Below, piece by piece: positions 8,145-15,173 of a stretch of DNA of 64,000 nucleotides. Both the position numbers and the translations under genes were made by a program. Numbering within the stretch: position 1 is the stretch's first letter; each line of letters begins with the position of its first letter. The notes under the pieces are model-generated. The model did not search any database. It was not told the origin of the DNA and was given only the letters and a program-made list of their open reading frames with translations. This stretch comes from Paenibacillus sp. BK033. GTDB lineage: Bacteria; Bacillota; Bacilli; Paenibacillales; Paenibacillaceae. Location: positions 1,302,001 through 1,366,000 of the forward strand of contig NZ_SLVP01000001.1 of assembly GCF_004345425.1 (NCBI RefSeq), written 5' to 3'.

Positions 8145-9016
8145 TTCGCAAACTACGCATTATTTTGGAAATGATAAAATTTGAACATTCCGTATTCGCT
8201 CTTCCGTTCGCCTTTCTGGGCGCTGTTCTTGGCACGTTAGCGGTTGAGAAGCAATTGCCTACATGGGGGGAGATTGGCTGGATTGCGCTTGCGATGGTTG
8301 GTGCCCGCAGCGCGGCCATGAGCCTTAACCGGGTCATTGACAAAGCCATCGACAAGGCTAACCCAAGAACGGCGCAGCGGGCGTTGCCGGCAGGCTTATT
8401 GAAATCGTTCGAGGTCATTTTATTTATTATCGTATCTTTCGGCTTGTTGTTTATAGCAGCGGCAAACCTGGATCCTATTGCCATGAAGCTGATGCCGATT
8501 GCGGTTGTGATGCTGGTTCTGTATTCTTATATGAAAAGAGTCACCTGGCTCTGCCATTTGTTCCTTGGCCTTACGATCGGCTTGTCTCCGCTTGGGGGCT
8601 GGGTCGCCGTAACGGGTTCCCTGAATGCCGCGGCATGGGTACTGTATTTCACCGTTGCCCTTTGGATCGCGGGCTTCGATATCGTATACGCGACTCAGGA
8701 TTACGAATACGACCGCGATAAAGGCCTGCATTCGATTCCGGCGCGCTTTGGTCTCTCCGGTGCTTTGTGGATCGCTAGAGGCTTCCATGTCGTAACTGCT
8801 ATCGGTTTCTTCGCTTTGTTCTGGATGACCGAACTGAGCTGGGTATACCTCATTGGCACAATCGCATCGATTCTGATGCTCTTCTATCAGCACTGGCTGG
8901 TAAGGCCGAATGATCTGTCACGCGTGCAAATTGCCTTCTTCGGCATGAACGGGACGCTCAGCGTGGTTTTGTTCGTATTTGCAATGTTCGATCTGCTGGT
9001 GGTGCACCAATGGTAA
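8141..9016 (+). CDS. mqnP: UbiA-family prenyltransferase, probable MqnP of the futalosine menaquinone route
   Basis: A 291-residue membrane prenyltransferase with about eight to nine hydrophobic segments. Both Asp-rich motifs of the UbiA family are present: NRVIDKAIDKANPRTAQRA (about residues 67-85) and DYEYDRDKGLHSIPARF (about residues 187-203). It would attach the HepST prenyl chain to an aromatic carboxylate. Two other proteins of the futalosine pathway type (UbiX-like and MqnA) are encoded directly downstream, so I read it as MqnP rather than as UbiA for ubiquinone or MenA. MenA-type prenyltransferases differ in their first Asp motif. The assignment to MqnP is from context. Confidence 0.78.
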   Translation: MIRKLRIILEMIKFEHSVFALPFAFLGAVLGTLAVEKQLPTWGEIGWIALAMVGARSAAMSLNRVIDKAIDKANPRTAQRALPAGLLKSFEVILFIIVSFGLLFIAAANLDPIAMKLMPIAVVMLVLYSYMKRVTWLCHLFLGLTIGLSPLGGWVAVTGSLNAAAWVLYFTVALWIAGFDIVYATQDYEYDRDKGLHSIPARFGLSGALWIARGFHVVTAIGFFALFWMTELSWVYLIGTIASILMLFYQHWLVRPNDLSRVQIAFFGMNGTLSVVLFVFAMFDLLVVHQW

Positions 9017-9639
9017 AATCAAACGGTGCAACAAGACCTAAACGCTGGGTAGTCGGGATAACCGGGGCAAGCGGGGCGATCTACGGAATCCGGCTAATCG
9101 AAGAATTGCTTCAGGCGAATTACCTTGTCCATGTGGTCGTGACCGAAGCGGGCTGGCGGGTATTGAAGGAAGAGCTTGGCTGGGATACAACGCGGCGTCA
9201 AGCCGCGCTGGAGCAGCGGTTCGGTGAAGCCGTGACTGCCGGCCGATTGGTCTTTCATCCGAATGCCGATATCGGCGCTAGCATCGCAAGCGGCTCGTTC
9301 CAGGTTGAAGGCATGGCGATTGTGCCTTGCTCGATGGGCTCACTCGCCTCGATGGCGCGAGGAATTTCGGACGATTTGCTGACCCGAGCGGCGGATGTCA
9401 TGCTGAAGGAAGGGCGCAAGCTTATTATTGTTCCGCGCGAGACGCCGCTGCATGCCATTCATTTGGAGAACATGCTTACGCTTGCTCGGCTTGGGGTAAG
9501 AATCATTCCGGCAATGCCGGCCTTTTATTATAAACCGCAATCCATGGACGAAATGATTAATTTCCTTGTCGGCAAAGTGCTCGATAGCATGTCGATCGAG
9601 CATCAATTATTCAGAAGATGGGGAGATGACCTTACATGA
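9010..9639 (+). CDS. ubiX: UbiX-type flavin prenyltransferase
   Basis: A 209-residue FMN prenyltransferase that makes prenylated FMN, the cofactor of UbiD-type decarboxylases. Motifs: GITGASGAIYGIRL at residues 14-27 (phosphate binding), MGSLASMARGISDDLLTRAADV in the middle and PRETPLHAIHLENMLTL near residue 145. In the futalosine pathway such a protein serves the decarboxylation step with MqnL; that UbiD-like partner is not in this window. The gene overlaps both neighbours by a few bases, consistent with a tightly coupled operon with the prenyltransferase and mqnA. Confidence 0.88.
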   Translation: MVKSNGATRPKRWVVGITGASGAIYGIRLIEELLQANYLVHVVVTEAGWRVLKEELGWDTTRRQAALEQRFGEAVTAGRLVFHPNADIGASIASGSFQVEGMAIVPCSMGSLASMARGISDDLLTRAADVMLKEGRKLIIVPRETPLHAIHLENMLTLARLGVRIIPAMPAFYYKPQSMDEMINFLVGKVLDSMSIEHQLFRRWGDDLT

Positions 9640-10493
9640 CGGGCAGACTGAATCCGCTCCGCGTCGGCCGGATTGATTATGCGAATGCATGGCCGCTTTT
9701 TCACTATTTGGAAGATAGTACTGAGCAAGCCGGCATTGAGATTGTGCTGAAGGTGCCGGCCGAATTGAACCGGCTCTTGCGCGAAGGGGAGATACAAGTC
9801 GCGGCTGTATCTTCCTTTGCTTACGGGATGAACGACAAGGATTATGTCCTGCTTCCGCATTTATCGGTGGGGTCGGAGGGAAAGGTAAACTCCATCCTTT
9901 TGTTCCTTAAACAACCGATCGGGCAGTCTGCTCCTGAGCGGATTGCCGTTACGACAACGTCGGCAACGTCGGTTAACCTGCTGAAAATATTAATGAAAAA
10001 ATATTACGAGCTTGACCCCGTATACGAGCCGGCCGAACCCGACCTTGACCGGATGCTGGAATGGGCCGACGGGGCTCTTCTGATCGGCGATCCTGCGATC
10101 CGGGAGTCCTGGGAGAACAAAGGTTTGACCGTCATTGATCTTGGCGAAGTGTGGAACCAGTGGACGGGATTGGCTATGACTTACGCCGTTGTTGCGGCGC
10201 GCAAGGAAGCAGTGGAGCGTTCACCGGAAGCCTTCGAGCGGTTGTTCCAGGCTTTTACGGCCAGCAAGGAGAAGAGCGCAGCGGATCTAACGCCGCTTAT
10301 CGAGAAGGCTACGAAACAGCTGGGAGGCGATCCGGCTTATTGGCAAATGTACTTTACTTGCCTCAATTACGACTTTGGACCAAAGCAGCAGGAAGGCCTC
10401 ACGCTTTATTTCCGGTACGCTAGTGAGCTTGGCTTGCTCGATCACGACGTGAACCTGCACTTTTATAAAGAAGAATCTCTGCCGAACAGGTGA
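9636..10493 (+). CDS. mqnA: Chorismate dehydratase MqnA (futalosine pathway)
   Basis: A 285-residue protein with the periplasmic-binding-protein-like fold of MqnA/MqnD. MqnA dehydrates chorismate to 3-enolpyruvylbenzoate, the entry step of the futalosine route to menaquinone. Features: N-terminal RVGRIDYANAWPLFHYLE, the segment AAVSSFAYG near residue 55, TTSATSVNLLKILM around residue 110 and GALLIGDPAIRE near residue 145. The start overlaps the ubiX stop (ATGA). It competes for chorismate with the trp and tyr branches encoded downstream. The remaining pathway genes (mqnB, mqnC, mqnD, mqnE) are not seen here. Confidence 0.88.
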   Translation: MTGRLNPLRVGRIDYANAWPLFHYLEDSTEQAGIEIVLKVPAELNRLLREGEIQVAAVSSFAYGMNDKDYVLLPHLSVGSEGKVNSILLFLKQPIGQSAPERIAVTTTSATSVNLLKILMKKYYELDPVYEPAEPDLDRMLEWADGALLIGDPAIRESWENKGLTVIDLGEVWNQWTGLAMTYAVVAARKEAVERSPEAFERLFQAFTASKEKSAADLTPLIEKATKQLGGDPAYWQMYFTCLNYDFGPKQQEGLTLYFRYASELGLLDHDVNLHFYKEESLPNR

Positions 10494-10497
10494 AAGA

Positions 10498-11472
10498 ATG
10501 AAACTATTAGACATTTTTGCAAAGTTAAAAGGCGATATGTCCCGAATCGAGCAAGAGCTGGAACGAAGCATTTCGTTCGGCGATGAGCTGCTTAGCGAGA
10601 CGTCTCTTCACCTGCTGAAGGCGGGAGGGAAGCGGCTGCGCCCCGTATTTGTGCTTCTCTCGGGTAAATTCGGCCAATACGACCTTGATAAACTGACGAA
10701 GGTAGCGGTGCCGCTTGAACTCATTCATATGTCTTCCCTGGTGCATGACGATGTCATTGACGATGCATCGACGCGGCGCGGCCAACTAACCGTCAAATCC
10801 AAATGGGATAACCGGATTGCCATGTATACGGGCGATTATATTTTCGGCAGGGCGCTCACGATAGCAACAGAGCTGGATGATCCGTTTATCCATCAAATGC
10901 TCTCGAAATCTCTTGTGCAAATGAGTATCGGAGAGATGGAGCAAATCCGGTATTTCTTCAATACCGAACAAACGATCCGCGATTATTTGCTGCGCATCCG
11001 CCGGAAGACGGCACTGCTAATCGCAATCAGCTGTCAGCTGGGGGCTGCGGCGGCAGGGGCGGATCGGTCTACGCTAAACCGCTTGTACCGTTACGGTTAC
11101 AATGTTGGGATGACCTTTCAGATCCGTGACGACATGCTGGATTTGTTCGGCACCGAGAAGCAGATCGGCAAGCCTCCGGGCTCCGACATCCGACAGGGAA
11201 ACATTACGCTGCCCGTCATTCTCGCCTTGAAGGATGACAAGGTGCGCGAGCCTCTGCTCGAGCAGATCCGGATTATCCGCGAGCATAACGGGAATGTTGA
11301 TACCAAGCCCGCCATTTCGCTGATCAAGAGCAGTAAAGGCATTCAGCTCGCTGACCAGCTGGCGAAAGATTACATCAAAAAAGCTTTGGCCGCTTTAGAG
11401 GGTTTGCCGGGTATCGGGGCGAAGAAGAATCTGATCGACATTGCGCATTTCGTAGGAAAGCGCAACTACTAG
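10498..11472 (+). CDS. hepT: Heptaprenyl diphosphate synthase component II
   Basis: A 324-residue catalytic subunit of the trans-prenyltransferase that acts with HepS. The first Asp-rich motif lies in SSLVHDDVIDDASTRRG (about residues 77-93), the second in FQIRDDMLDLFG (about residues 207-218), and the substrate-binding GGKRLRPVF segment is at residues 42-50. The C terminus ends in the typical RNY. It starts 4 bp after mqnA, so it is the last gene of the hepS operon. An unusual array of four 42-bp repeats follows the stop codon immediately. Confidence 0.94.
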   Translation: MKLLDIFAKLKGDMSRIEQELERSISFGDELLSETSLHLLKAGGKRLRPVFVLLSGKFGQYDLDKLTKVAVPLELIHMSSLVHDDVIDDASTRRGQLTVKSKWDNRIAMYTGDYIFGRALTIATELDDPFIHQMLSKSLVQMSIGEMEQIRYFFNTEQTIRDYLLRIRRKTALLIAISCQLGAAAAGADRSTLNRLYRYGYNVGMTFQIRDDMLDLFGTEKQIGKPPGSDIRQGNITLPVILALKDDKVREPLLEQIRIIREHNGNVDTKPAISLIKSSKGIQLADQLAKDYIKKALAALEGLPGIGAKKNLIDIAHFVGKRNY

Positions 11473-11479
11473 GGGCAGC

Positions 11480-11642
11480 GCTTACGAAGCAAGAATTGCT
11501 TCACAATTCTTTTAAGCGAATGCTTACGAAGCAAGAATTGCTTCACAATTCTTTTAAGCGGATGCTTACGAAGCAAGAATTGCTTCACAATTCTTTTAAG
11601 CGAATGCTTACGAAGCAAGAATTGCTTCACAATTCTTTTTAG
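11480..11642 (+). repeat. Four tandem copies of a 42-bp hairpin repeat between hepT and ndk
   Basis: Copies begin at 11480, 11522, 11564 and 11606, an exact 42-bp pitch, each starting GCTTACGAAGCAAG and differing at only one or two bases. Within each copy AAGAATTG-CTTCA-CAATTCTT can form a hairpin followed by four or five Ts, while GAAGCAA-GAA-TTGCTTC can form an alternative hairpin using the same central bases. The last copy runs straight into AGGAGG, the ribosome binding site of ndk. A fifth copy is at 2264-2300. The array fills the whole hepT-ndk gap, leaving no room for a separate ndk promoter. Confidence 0.92.
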
Positions 11643-11652
11643 GAGGTAGCGT

Positions 11653-12096
11653 ATGGAAAGAACATTTTTGATGATTAAGCCAGACGGTGTGCAACGCGGC
11701 CTTATCGGTGAGATTGTGTCGCGGTTTGAGCGCAAAGGACTGAAGCTCGTTGCTGCCAAATTTATGGTGGTAAGCAGAGAACTTGCAGAAACCCATTATG
11801 CCGAACACCAAGGCAAGCCCTTTTACGAGCCGCTGCTGAACTTTATTACAGCCGGTCCGGTCTTTGCCATGGTGTGGCAGGGAGATAACGTCATTGCCCT
11901 GACGCGTGCCATGATTGGCAAAACGGATGCGGTAGACGCGCTGCCTGGCACCATTCGTTCGGATTTTGCCGTACATACGAATTTAAATTTGATTCACGGC
12001 TCGGATTCTCCGGAAAGCGCGGCTAGGGAAATCGCGAATTTCTTTTCGCCCGAGCAGCTCATGGAATACGAACATACCGTACAGCGCTGGATCTAA
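11653..12096 (+). CDS. ndk: Nucleoside diphosphate kinase
   Basis: A 147-residue kinase exchanging the gamma phosphate between nucleoside triphosphates and diphosphates. The sequence has the family opening [19 protein letters not shown], the ATP-site region [14 protein letters not shown] and the active-site histidine in [12 protein letters not shown] (about residue 115). Full family length. AGGAGG at 11641-11646, fused to the last hairpin repeat, gives an ideally spaced ribosome binding site. Gene order hepT-ndk-cheR is conserved with B. subtilis. The upstream repeat array may influence its expression by partial termination or by RNA folding near the start site. Confidence 0.96.
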   Translation: MERTFLMIKPDGVQRGLIGEIVSRFERKGLKLVAAKFMVVSRELAETHYAEHQGKPFYEPLLNFITAGPVFAMVWQGDNVIALTRAMIGKTDAVDALPGTIRSDFAVHTNLNLIHGSDSPESAAREIANFFSPEQLMEYEHTVQRWI

Positions 12097-12133
12097 GCCA
12101 TACATAACGCTGTCGTTACAACAGGAGGCGTCC

Positions 12134-12919
12134 ATGTCGGTGGATCTGGATTTCGATCTTTTTATCCAAAGAATGAAGGCTAAGACCAATATCGATTTGT
12201 CGCAGTACAAAGAAGCCCAGATGAAGCGTCGTTTGACGACGCTGCGCCAGAAGCACGGTTACCACACTTTCGAGGCCTATTGGAAAGCCATTGAACAGGA
12301 CCGGAGCCTGCTGAACGAGTTTTTGGACCGCATGACCATCAATGTGTCCGAATTCTGGAGGAACCCGAACCGGTGGGAAGTGCTGCAAAGCCGCTTCCTG
12401 CCGGAAATGCTTGGGCGGGGAGACAAGCTTAAGATATGGAGTGCCGCTTGCTCGACTGGAGAAGAGCCGTACACGATCGCGATGATTTTGTCGGAGCTTG
12501 GCGCTCTGCATAAAACCTCATTGCTGGCGACTGACCTGGATTCCGTGGTGCTGGAAAAAGCGAAGGAAGGGCAGTATTTGGAGCGTTCCCTGCGGGATGT
12601 CCCCGCTGCTTACAGGCAGAAGTATTTCCAGCCGGATCACGGAATGTACGCGGTATCGGACATGCTTAAAAACGCGATTTCGTTTAAGCAGCAGAATCTG
12701 CTGCACGATTCCTTTGATCATTCCTTTGATCTGATCGTCTGCCGGAATGTAATGATTTATTTCACGGAAGAAGCCAAGCACTTATTGTACCAAAAATTCG
12801 CAAGCGCTCTTCGGCCAGGAGGACTTCTGTTCGTCGGAAGCACGGAGCAGATTTTCTCTCCATCCCAGTACGGCTTCGAGTCGGCAGACACCTTCTTCTA
12901 CAGAAGAATAACCGGCTGA
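12134..12919 (+). CDS. cheR: Chemotaxis protein methyltransferase
   Basis: A 261-residue SAM-dependent enzyme that methylates glutamates of chemoreceptors. The N-terminal helical domain contains KRRLTTLRQKHGY, the SAM-binding motif is WSAACSTGEEPYTIAM (about residues 101-116), and the signature IVCRNVMIYF is near residue 203. Length and domain order are those of the family. The ribosome binding site AGGAGG lies at 12122-12127. It follows ndk by 37 bp as in B. subtilis. The next gene there is chorismate synthase, which is absent at this locus. Confidence 0.94.
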   Translation: MSVDLDFDLFIQRMKAKTNIDLSQYKEAQMKRRLTTLRQKHGYHTFEAYWKAIEQDRSLLNEFLDRMTINVSEFWRNPNRWEVLQSRFLPEMLGRGDKLKIWSAACSTGEEPYTIAMILSELGALHKTSLLATDLDSVVLEKAKEGQYLERSLRDVPAAYRQKYFQPDHGMYAVSDMLKNAISFKQQNLLHDSFDHSFDLIVCRNVMIYFTEEAKHLLYQKFASALRPGGLLFVGSTEQIFSPSQYGFESADTFFYRRITG

Positions 12920-12981
12920 TGTATAGCGATTTCCATCCGTTCCAATACTAAAGGCAACCGATCTTTTATTGGAGGATGAAG

Positions 12982-13143
12982 ATGGACAAGCGACAAGTGA
13001 TTCATGCTTACCGAAGCGGAATCATAACCATTCAAGAATGCGCTCAAATTCTCGGTCTCGACAGCCGCCAGCTTCCTAATCTGATGAGTCAGATGGCAGT
13101 GAAGGTTGACCGGGAAACAAGCAAGCGCTTTGTGAACAGCTAA
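12982..13143 (+). CDS. Small protein with a helix-turn-helix-like segment
   Basis: A 53-residue open frame preceded by GGAGGATGAAG at ideal spacing and followed by a strong terminator, so it is likely translated. The middle portion, SGIITIQECAQILGLDSRQL, resembles the helix-turn-helix of small DNA-binding or anti-sigma-related proteins (a helix, a turn at GLD, then a second helix). The C terminus is basic. I do not recognise a family. It lies where B. subtilis has chorismate synthase. It could be the last gene of the ndk-cheR transcript. Function unknown. Confidence 0.7.
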   Translation: MDKRQVIHAYRSGIITIQECAQILGLDSRQLPNLMSQMAVKVDRETSKRFVNS

Positions 13144-13166
13144 CGCTTTTCCATAGCCGCCCGAAA

Positions 13167-13209
13167 GGCGGATGCCAGAGCCAGAAATGGCTTGAGCATC
13201 CGCCTTTTT
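13167..13209 (+). terminator. Strong intrinsic terminator
   Basis: GGCGGATGC (13167-13175) pairs with GCATCCGCC (13196-13204), with a second inner stem AGCCA/TGGCT, followed by five Ts. It separates the cheR region from aroB. Confidence 0.92.
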
Positions 13210-13234
13210 ACATTTGCTAGAACTGCCGCATTTC

Positions 13235-13263
13235 TTGTCAAAGCCTGGAGCCTGTACTATAAT
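13235..13263 (+). promoter_or_regulatory. Sigma-A promoter of aroB-aroH
   Basis: TTGTCA (13235-13240) and a perfect TATAAT (13258-13263) are exactly 17 bp apart. It lies between a strong terminator and aroB, so aroB-aroH start their own transcript, beginning near 13270. Confidence 0.82.
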
Positions 13264-13322
13264 GAGCAAAGATGTTTACATAACAAAAGCCCGGAATATA
13301 AACAGTTAGGATGGTACAGATC

Positions 13323-14417
13323 ATGCGCGAACTGAAAGTTGAGCTAGGCGAACGCTCTTATCCCATTTATATCGGTGAAGGTCTTTTGCAGGAGGCGGCA
13401 GCGTATTTCAAGAAGCATCAGATCAGCTTGAAATCGCCGCTCCTTATTATTACGGATGAACATATTGCCCCGCACTATTTGGAACCGCTTAAGAGCAATC
13501 TCCGCGAAGGCGGCTTCACGGTCGACAGTGCGGTTATTCCTGCGGGCGAGAGCTCCAAATCGTTGTCGATGCTGGAAAACCTGGTTACAAAAGCGCTTGA
13601 GGCCGGCCTTGACCGCAAGTCGACGATTGTTGCGCTTGGCGGCGGCGTTGTTGGGGATCTGGCCGGATTCGTGGCGGCTTCCTATATGCGCGGCGTTAGG
13701 TTCGTACAGATTCCTACAACGATCCTTGCCCATGATTCAAGCGTTGGCGGCAAGGTTGCGGTTAATCATCCGCTTGCGAAAAACATTATTGGCGCTTTCC
13801 ATCAGCCCGAGATGGTGCTTTACGATCTGAATACGCTGCAGTCGCTGCCTCCGAGGGATGTTAGCGCCGGCTTATCGGAAGTTGTGAAGCACGGTTTAAT
13901 CTGGGATGCGGAATTTACGGCATGGTGCGAAGAAAACGCGGACCGTCTGCTTGCGCTTGAACCGGATGCGCTTGGATATGCCCTTTACAAAGGCTGCAGC
14001 GTAAAGGCAGCCGTAGTCTCTCAGGATGAGCGCGAGAATGATCTGCGCGCGATTCTGAACCTTGGCCATACGATCGGCCACGCGCTCGAAGCGGTAGCCG
14101 GCTACGGCGAGCTTTTGCATGGGGAAGCCATCTCCATCGGCATGATTGGCTCGGCGAGACTGGGATTACGTTACGGCGCGCCTGAAGAGGTTTATACCAC
14201 CACGAAGCGGGTATTGTCCAAGGTTGGTCTGCCGGTGAAGCTTCCGGCGCATTTCGACGTTGACGCCATTATGGACGCCATGATGCATGACAAGAAATTC
14301 AGCGAGAGCACGATGGTATTTGTTGTGCCTACCGAGGTCGGCAAGGTGGAAATCAAGAAGGATGTTCAGTCCGCGTGGGTACGGGATATCGTTGAGCAAT
14401 TGAAACTGGAGGCGTAA
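13323..14417 (+). CDS. aroB: 3-dehydroquinate synthase
   Basis: A 364-residue enzyme that converts DAHP to 3-dehydroquinate, the second shikimate step, using NAD and a divalent metal. Motifs: VALGGGVVGDLAGFVAA near residue 100 (NAD site), the catalytic/metal regions SEVVKHGLI and NLGHTIGHALEA near residue 245. The start at 13323 is preferred because AGGATGG sits 9 bases upstream; an ATG at 13311 lies within that site and would add MVQI. It forms an operon with aroH, with a gap of only 5 bp. Confidence 0.95.
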   Translation: MRELKVELGERSYPIYIGEGLLQEAAAYFKKHQISLKSPLLIITDEHIAPHYLEPLKSNLREGGFTVDSAVIPAGESSKSLSMLENLVTKALEAGLDRKSTIVALGGGVVGDLAGFVAASYMRGVRFVQIPTTILAHDSSVGGKVAVNHPLAKNIIGAFHQPEMVLYDLNTLQSLPPRDVSAGLSEVVKHGLIWDAEFTAWCEENADRLLALEPDALGYALYKGCSVKAAVVSQDERENDLRAILNLGHTIGHALEAVAGYGELLHGEAISIGMIGSARLGLRYGAPEEVYTTTKRVLSKVGLPVKLPAHFDVDAIMDAMMHDKKFSESTMVFVVPTEVGKVEIKKDVQSAWVRDIVEQLKLEA

Positions 14418-14422
14418 AAGGG

Positions 14423-14791
14423 ATGACAGTTAGAGGGATTCGCGGTGCCATTACCGTTGACGTAAATGAAAAAGAGCCTATTTTGCAGGCAACGCTTGAG
14501 CTGCTGCAAGAGGTTGTGAAACAAAACGATATCGTGCCGGATGATGTCGCCAGCGTGTTTATTACCGTTACGCAAGACTTGGATGCTACATTCCCGGCAA
14601 TTGCGATCCGTCAAATGGTCGGGTGGGATCTGGTGCCTTTAATGTGCGCGCTGGAAGTGCCGGTGAAAGGCAGTCTTGAGCGCTGCGTCCGTTTCATGAT
14701 TCATTTGAACACGGAAAAAACCCAAGCTGAGATTAACCATGTCTATCTTGGCGGCGCGCGCGTGCTTCGTCCGGATTTGTCAAAATCCTGA
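14423..14791 (+). CDS. aroH: Chorismate mutase, AroH type
   Basis: A 122-residue monofunctional chorismate mutase of the trimeric Bacillus type, converting chorismate to prephenate for tyrosine and phenylalanine. The opening VRGIRGAITVD, the VFITVTQDLDATFPA segment with the catalytic-site residues, and HVYLGGARVLRPDL at the C terminus are characteristic. It is cotranscribed with aroB. The trp operon promoter begins directly after its stop codon, but with separate control through the TRAP leader. Confidence 0.95.
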   Translation: MTVRGIRGAITVDVNEKEPILQATLELLQEVVKQNDIVPDDVASVFITVTQDLDATFPAIAIRQMVGWDLVPLMCALEVPVKGSLERCVRFMIHLNTEKTQAEINHVYLGGARVLRPDLSKS

Positions 14792-14820
14792 TTGACGCGA
14801 GGCCTAATCGGTAGTATATT
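14792..14820 (+). promoter_or_regulatory. Promoter of the trp operon
   Basis: TTGACG (14792-14797) and TATATT (14815-14820) are 17 bp apart and begin at the first base after the aroH stop. Transcription from about 14827 would give a leader near 347 nt, long enough to hold the 5' hairpin, the TRAP site and the attenuator. Confidence 0.78.
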
Positions 14821-14878
14821 GAGAACTAACAATAGTTAGGCAAGAGAAGAGTAGCAAGTTAATAGACAGGTTTTAGAA

Positions 14879-14920
14879 TGAAACGTTTAACCGTCATCAC
14901 AGGATGGCGCAGCCGTTTCA
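14879..14920 (+). other. 5' stem-loop of the trp leader
   Basis: TGAAACG (14879-14885) pairs with CGTTTCA (14914-14920), and an inner CCGTCATC...GATGGCG region can extend the fold. B. subtilis trp leaders also have a 5' stem-loop ahead of the triplets that contacts TRAP; equivalence here is inferred from position. Confidence 0.55.
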
Positions 14921-14938
14921 CCTTAGGTAGCAGGCTTT

Positions 14939-14995
14939 TAGTTGAGTTGAGATGAGTTAAGCAGAGACGAGTGCAGAACAGTTGAGAATAGAGAG
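14939..14995 (+). promoter_or_regulatory. TRAP-binding site: eleven NAG triplets in the trp leader
   Basis: Eleven NAG triplets at exact 5-nt pitch start at 14939, 14944, 14949, 14954, 14959, 14964, 14969, 14974, 14979, 14984 and 14989: TAG, GAG, GAG, GAG, AAG, GAG, GAG, CAG, CAG, GAG, TAG. A further GAG at 14993 has a 1-nt spacer. TRAP has eleven subunits and binds one triplet each with preferred 2-nt spacers, so this is an almost ideal site. The 3' end, AGAATAGA (14985-14992), is complementary to TCTATTCT (15049-15056); TRAP binding would prevent that pairing. Trans-acting partner: mtrB at 5485. Confidence 0.93.
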
Positions 14996-15100
14996 CTTGT
15001 TTATCGCAGCTAAGCGCAGGAGATCGCATCGCTATCGTGCGCCTTAGGTCTATTCTTTATTTTGTTCGCAATCTTATTTGTCATCATCTATACATTCAAC

Positions 15101-15127
15101 GCCCCTGCTTCCGGCAGGGGCTTTTTT
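15101..15127 (+). terminator. Attenuator-like terminator in the trp leader
   Basis: GCCCCTGC (15101-15108) pairs with GCAGGGGC (15114-15121), followed by six Ts to 15127. It stands 46 bp ahead of trpE and after the TRAP site, the place expected of the trp attenuator. A second, weaker hairpin lies upstream (CTAAGCGCA at 15010 with TGCGCCTTAG ending 15047, then a T-rich stretch). Which of the two is the regulated one cannot be decided by eye. Confidence 0.82.
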
Positions 15128-15173
15128 AATGCCCTTCTAACCAAGTAGCGAGTACCAAGAGGAGGAACCCCCC

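Noticed and set aside
11469..11759. Minus-strand frame with a repeated 14-residue peptide (KRIVKQFLLRK units)
   Set aside because: It results from the 42-bp repeat being a multiple of three without stops; it has no ribosome binding site and runs into ndk antisense. The DNA/RNA hairpin explains the repeat better.
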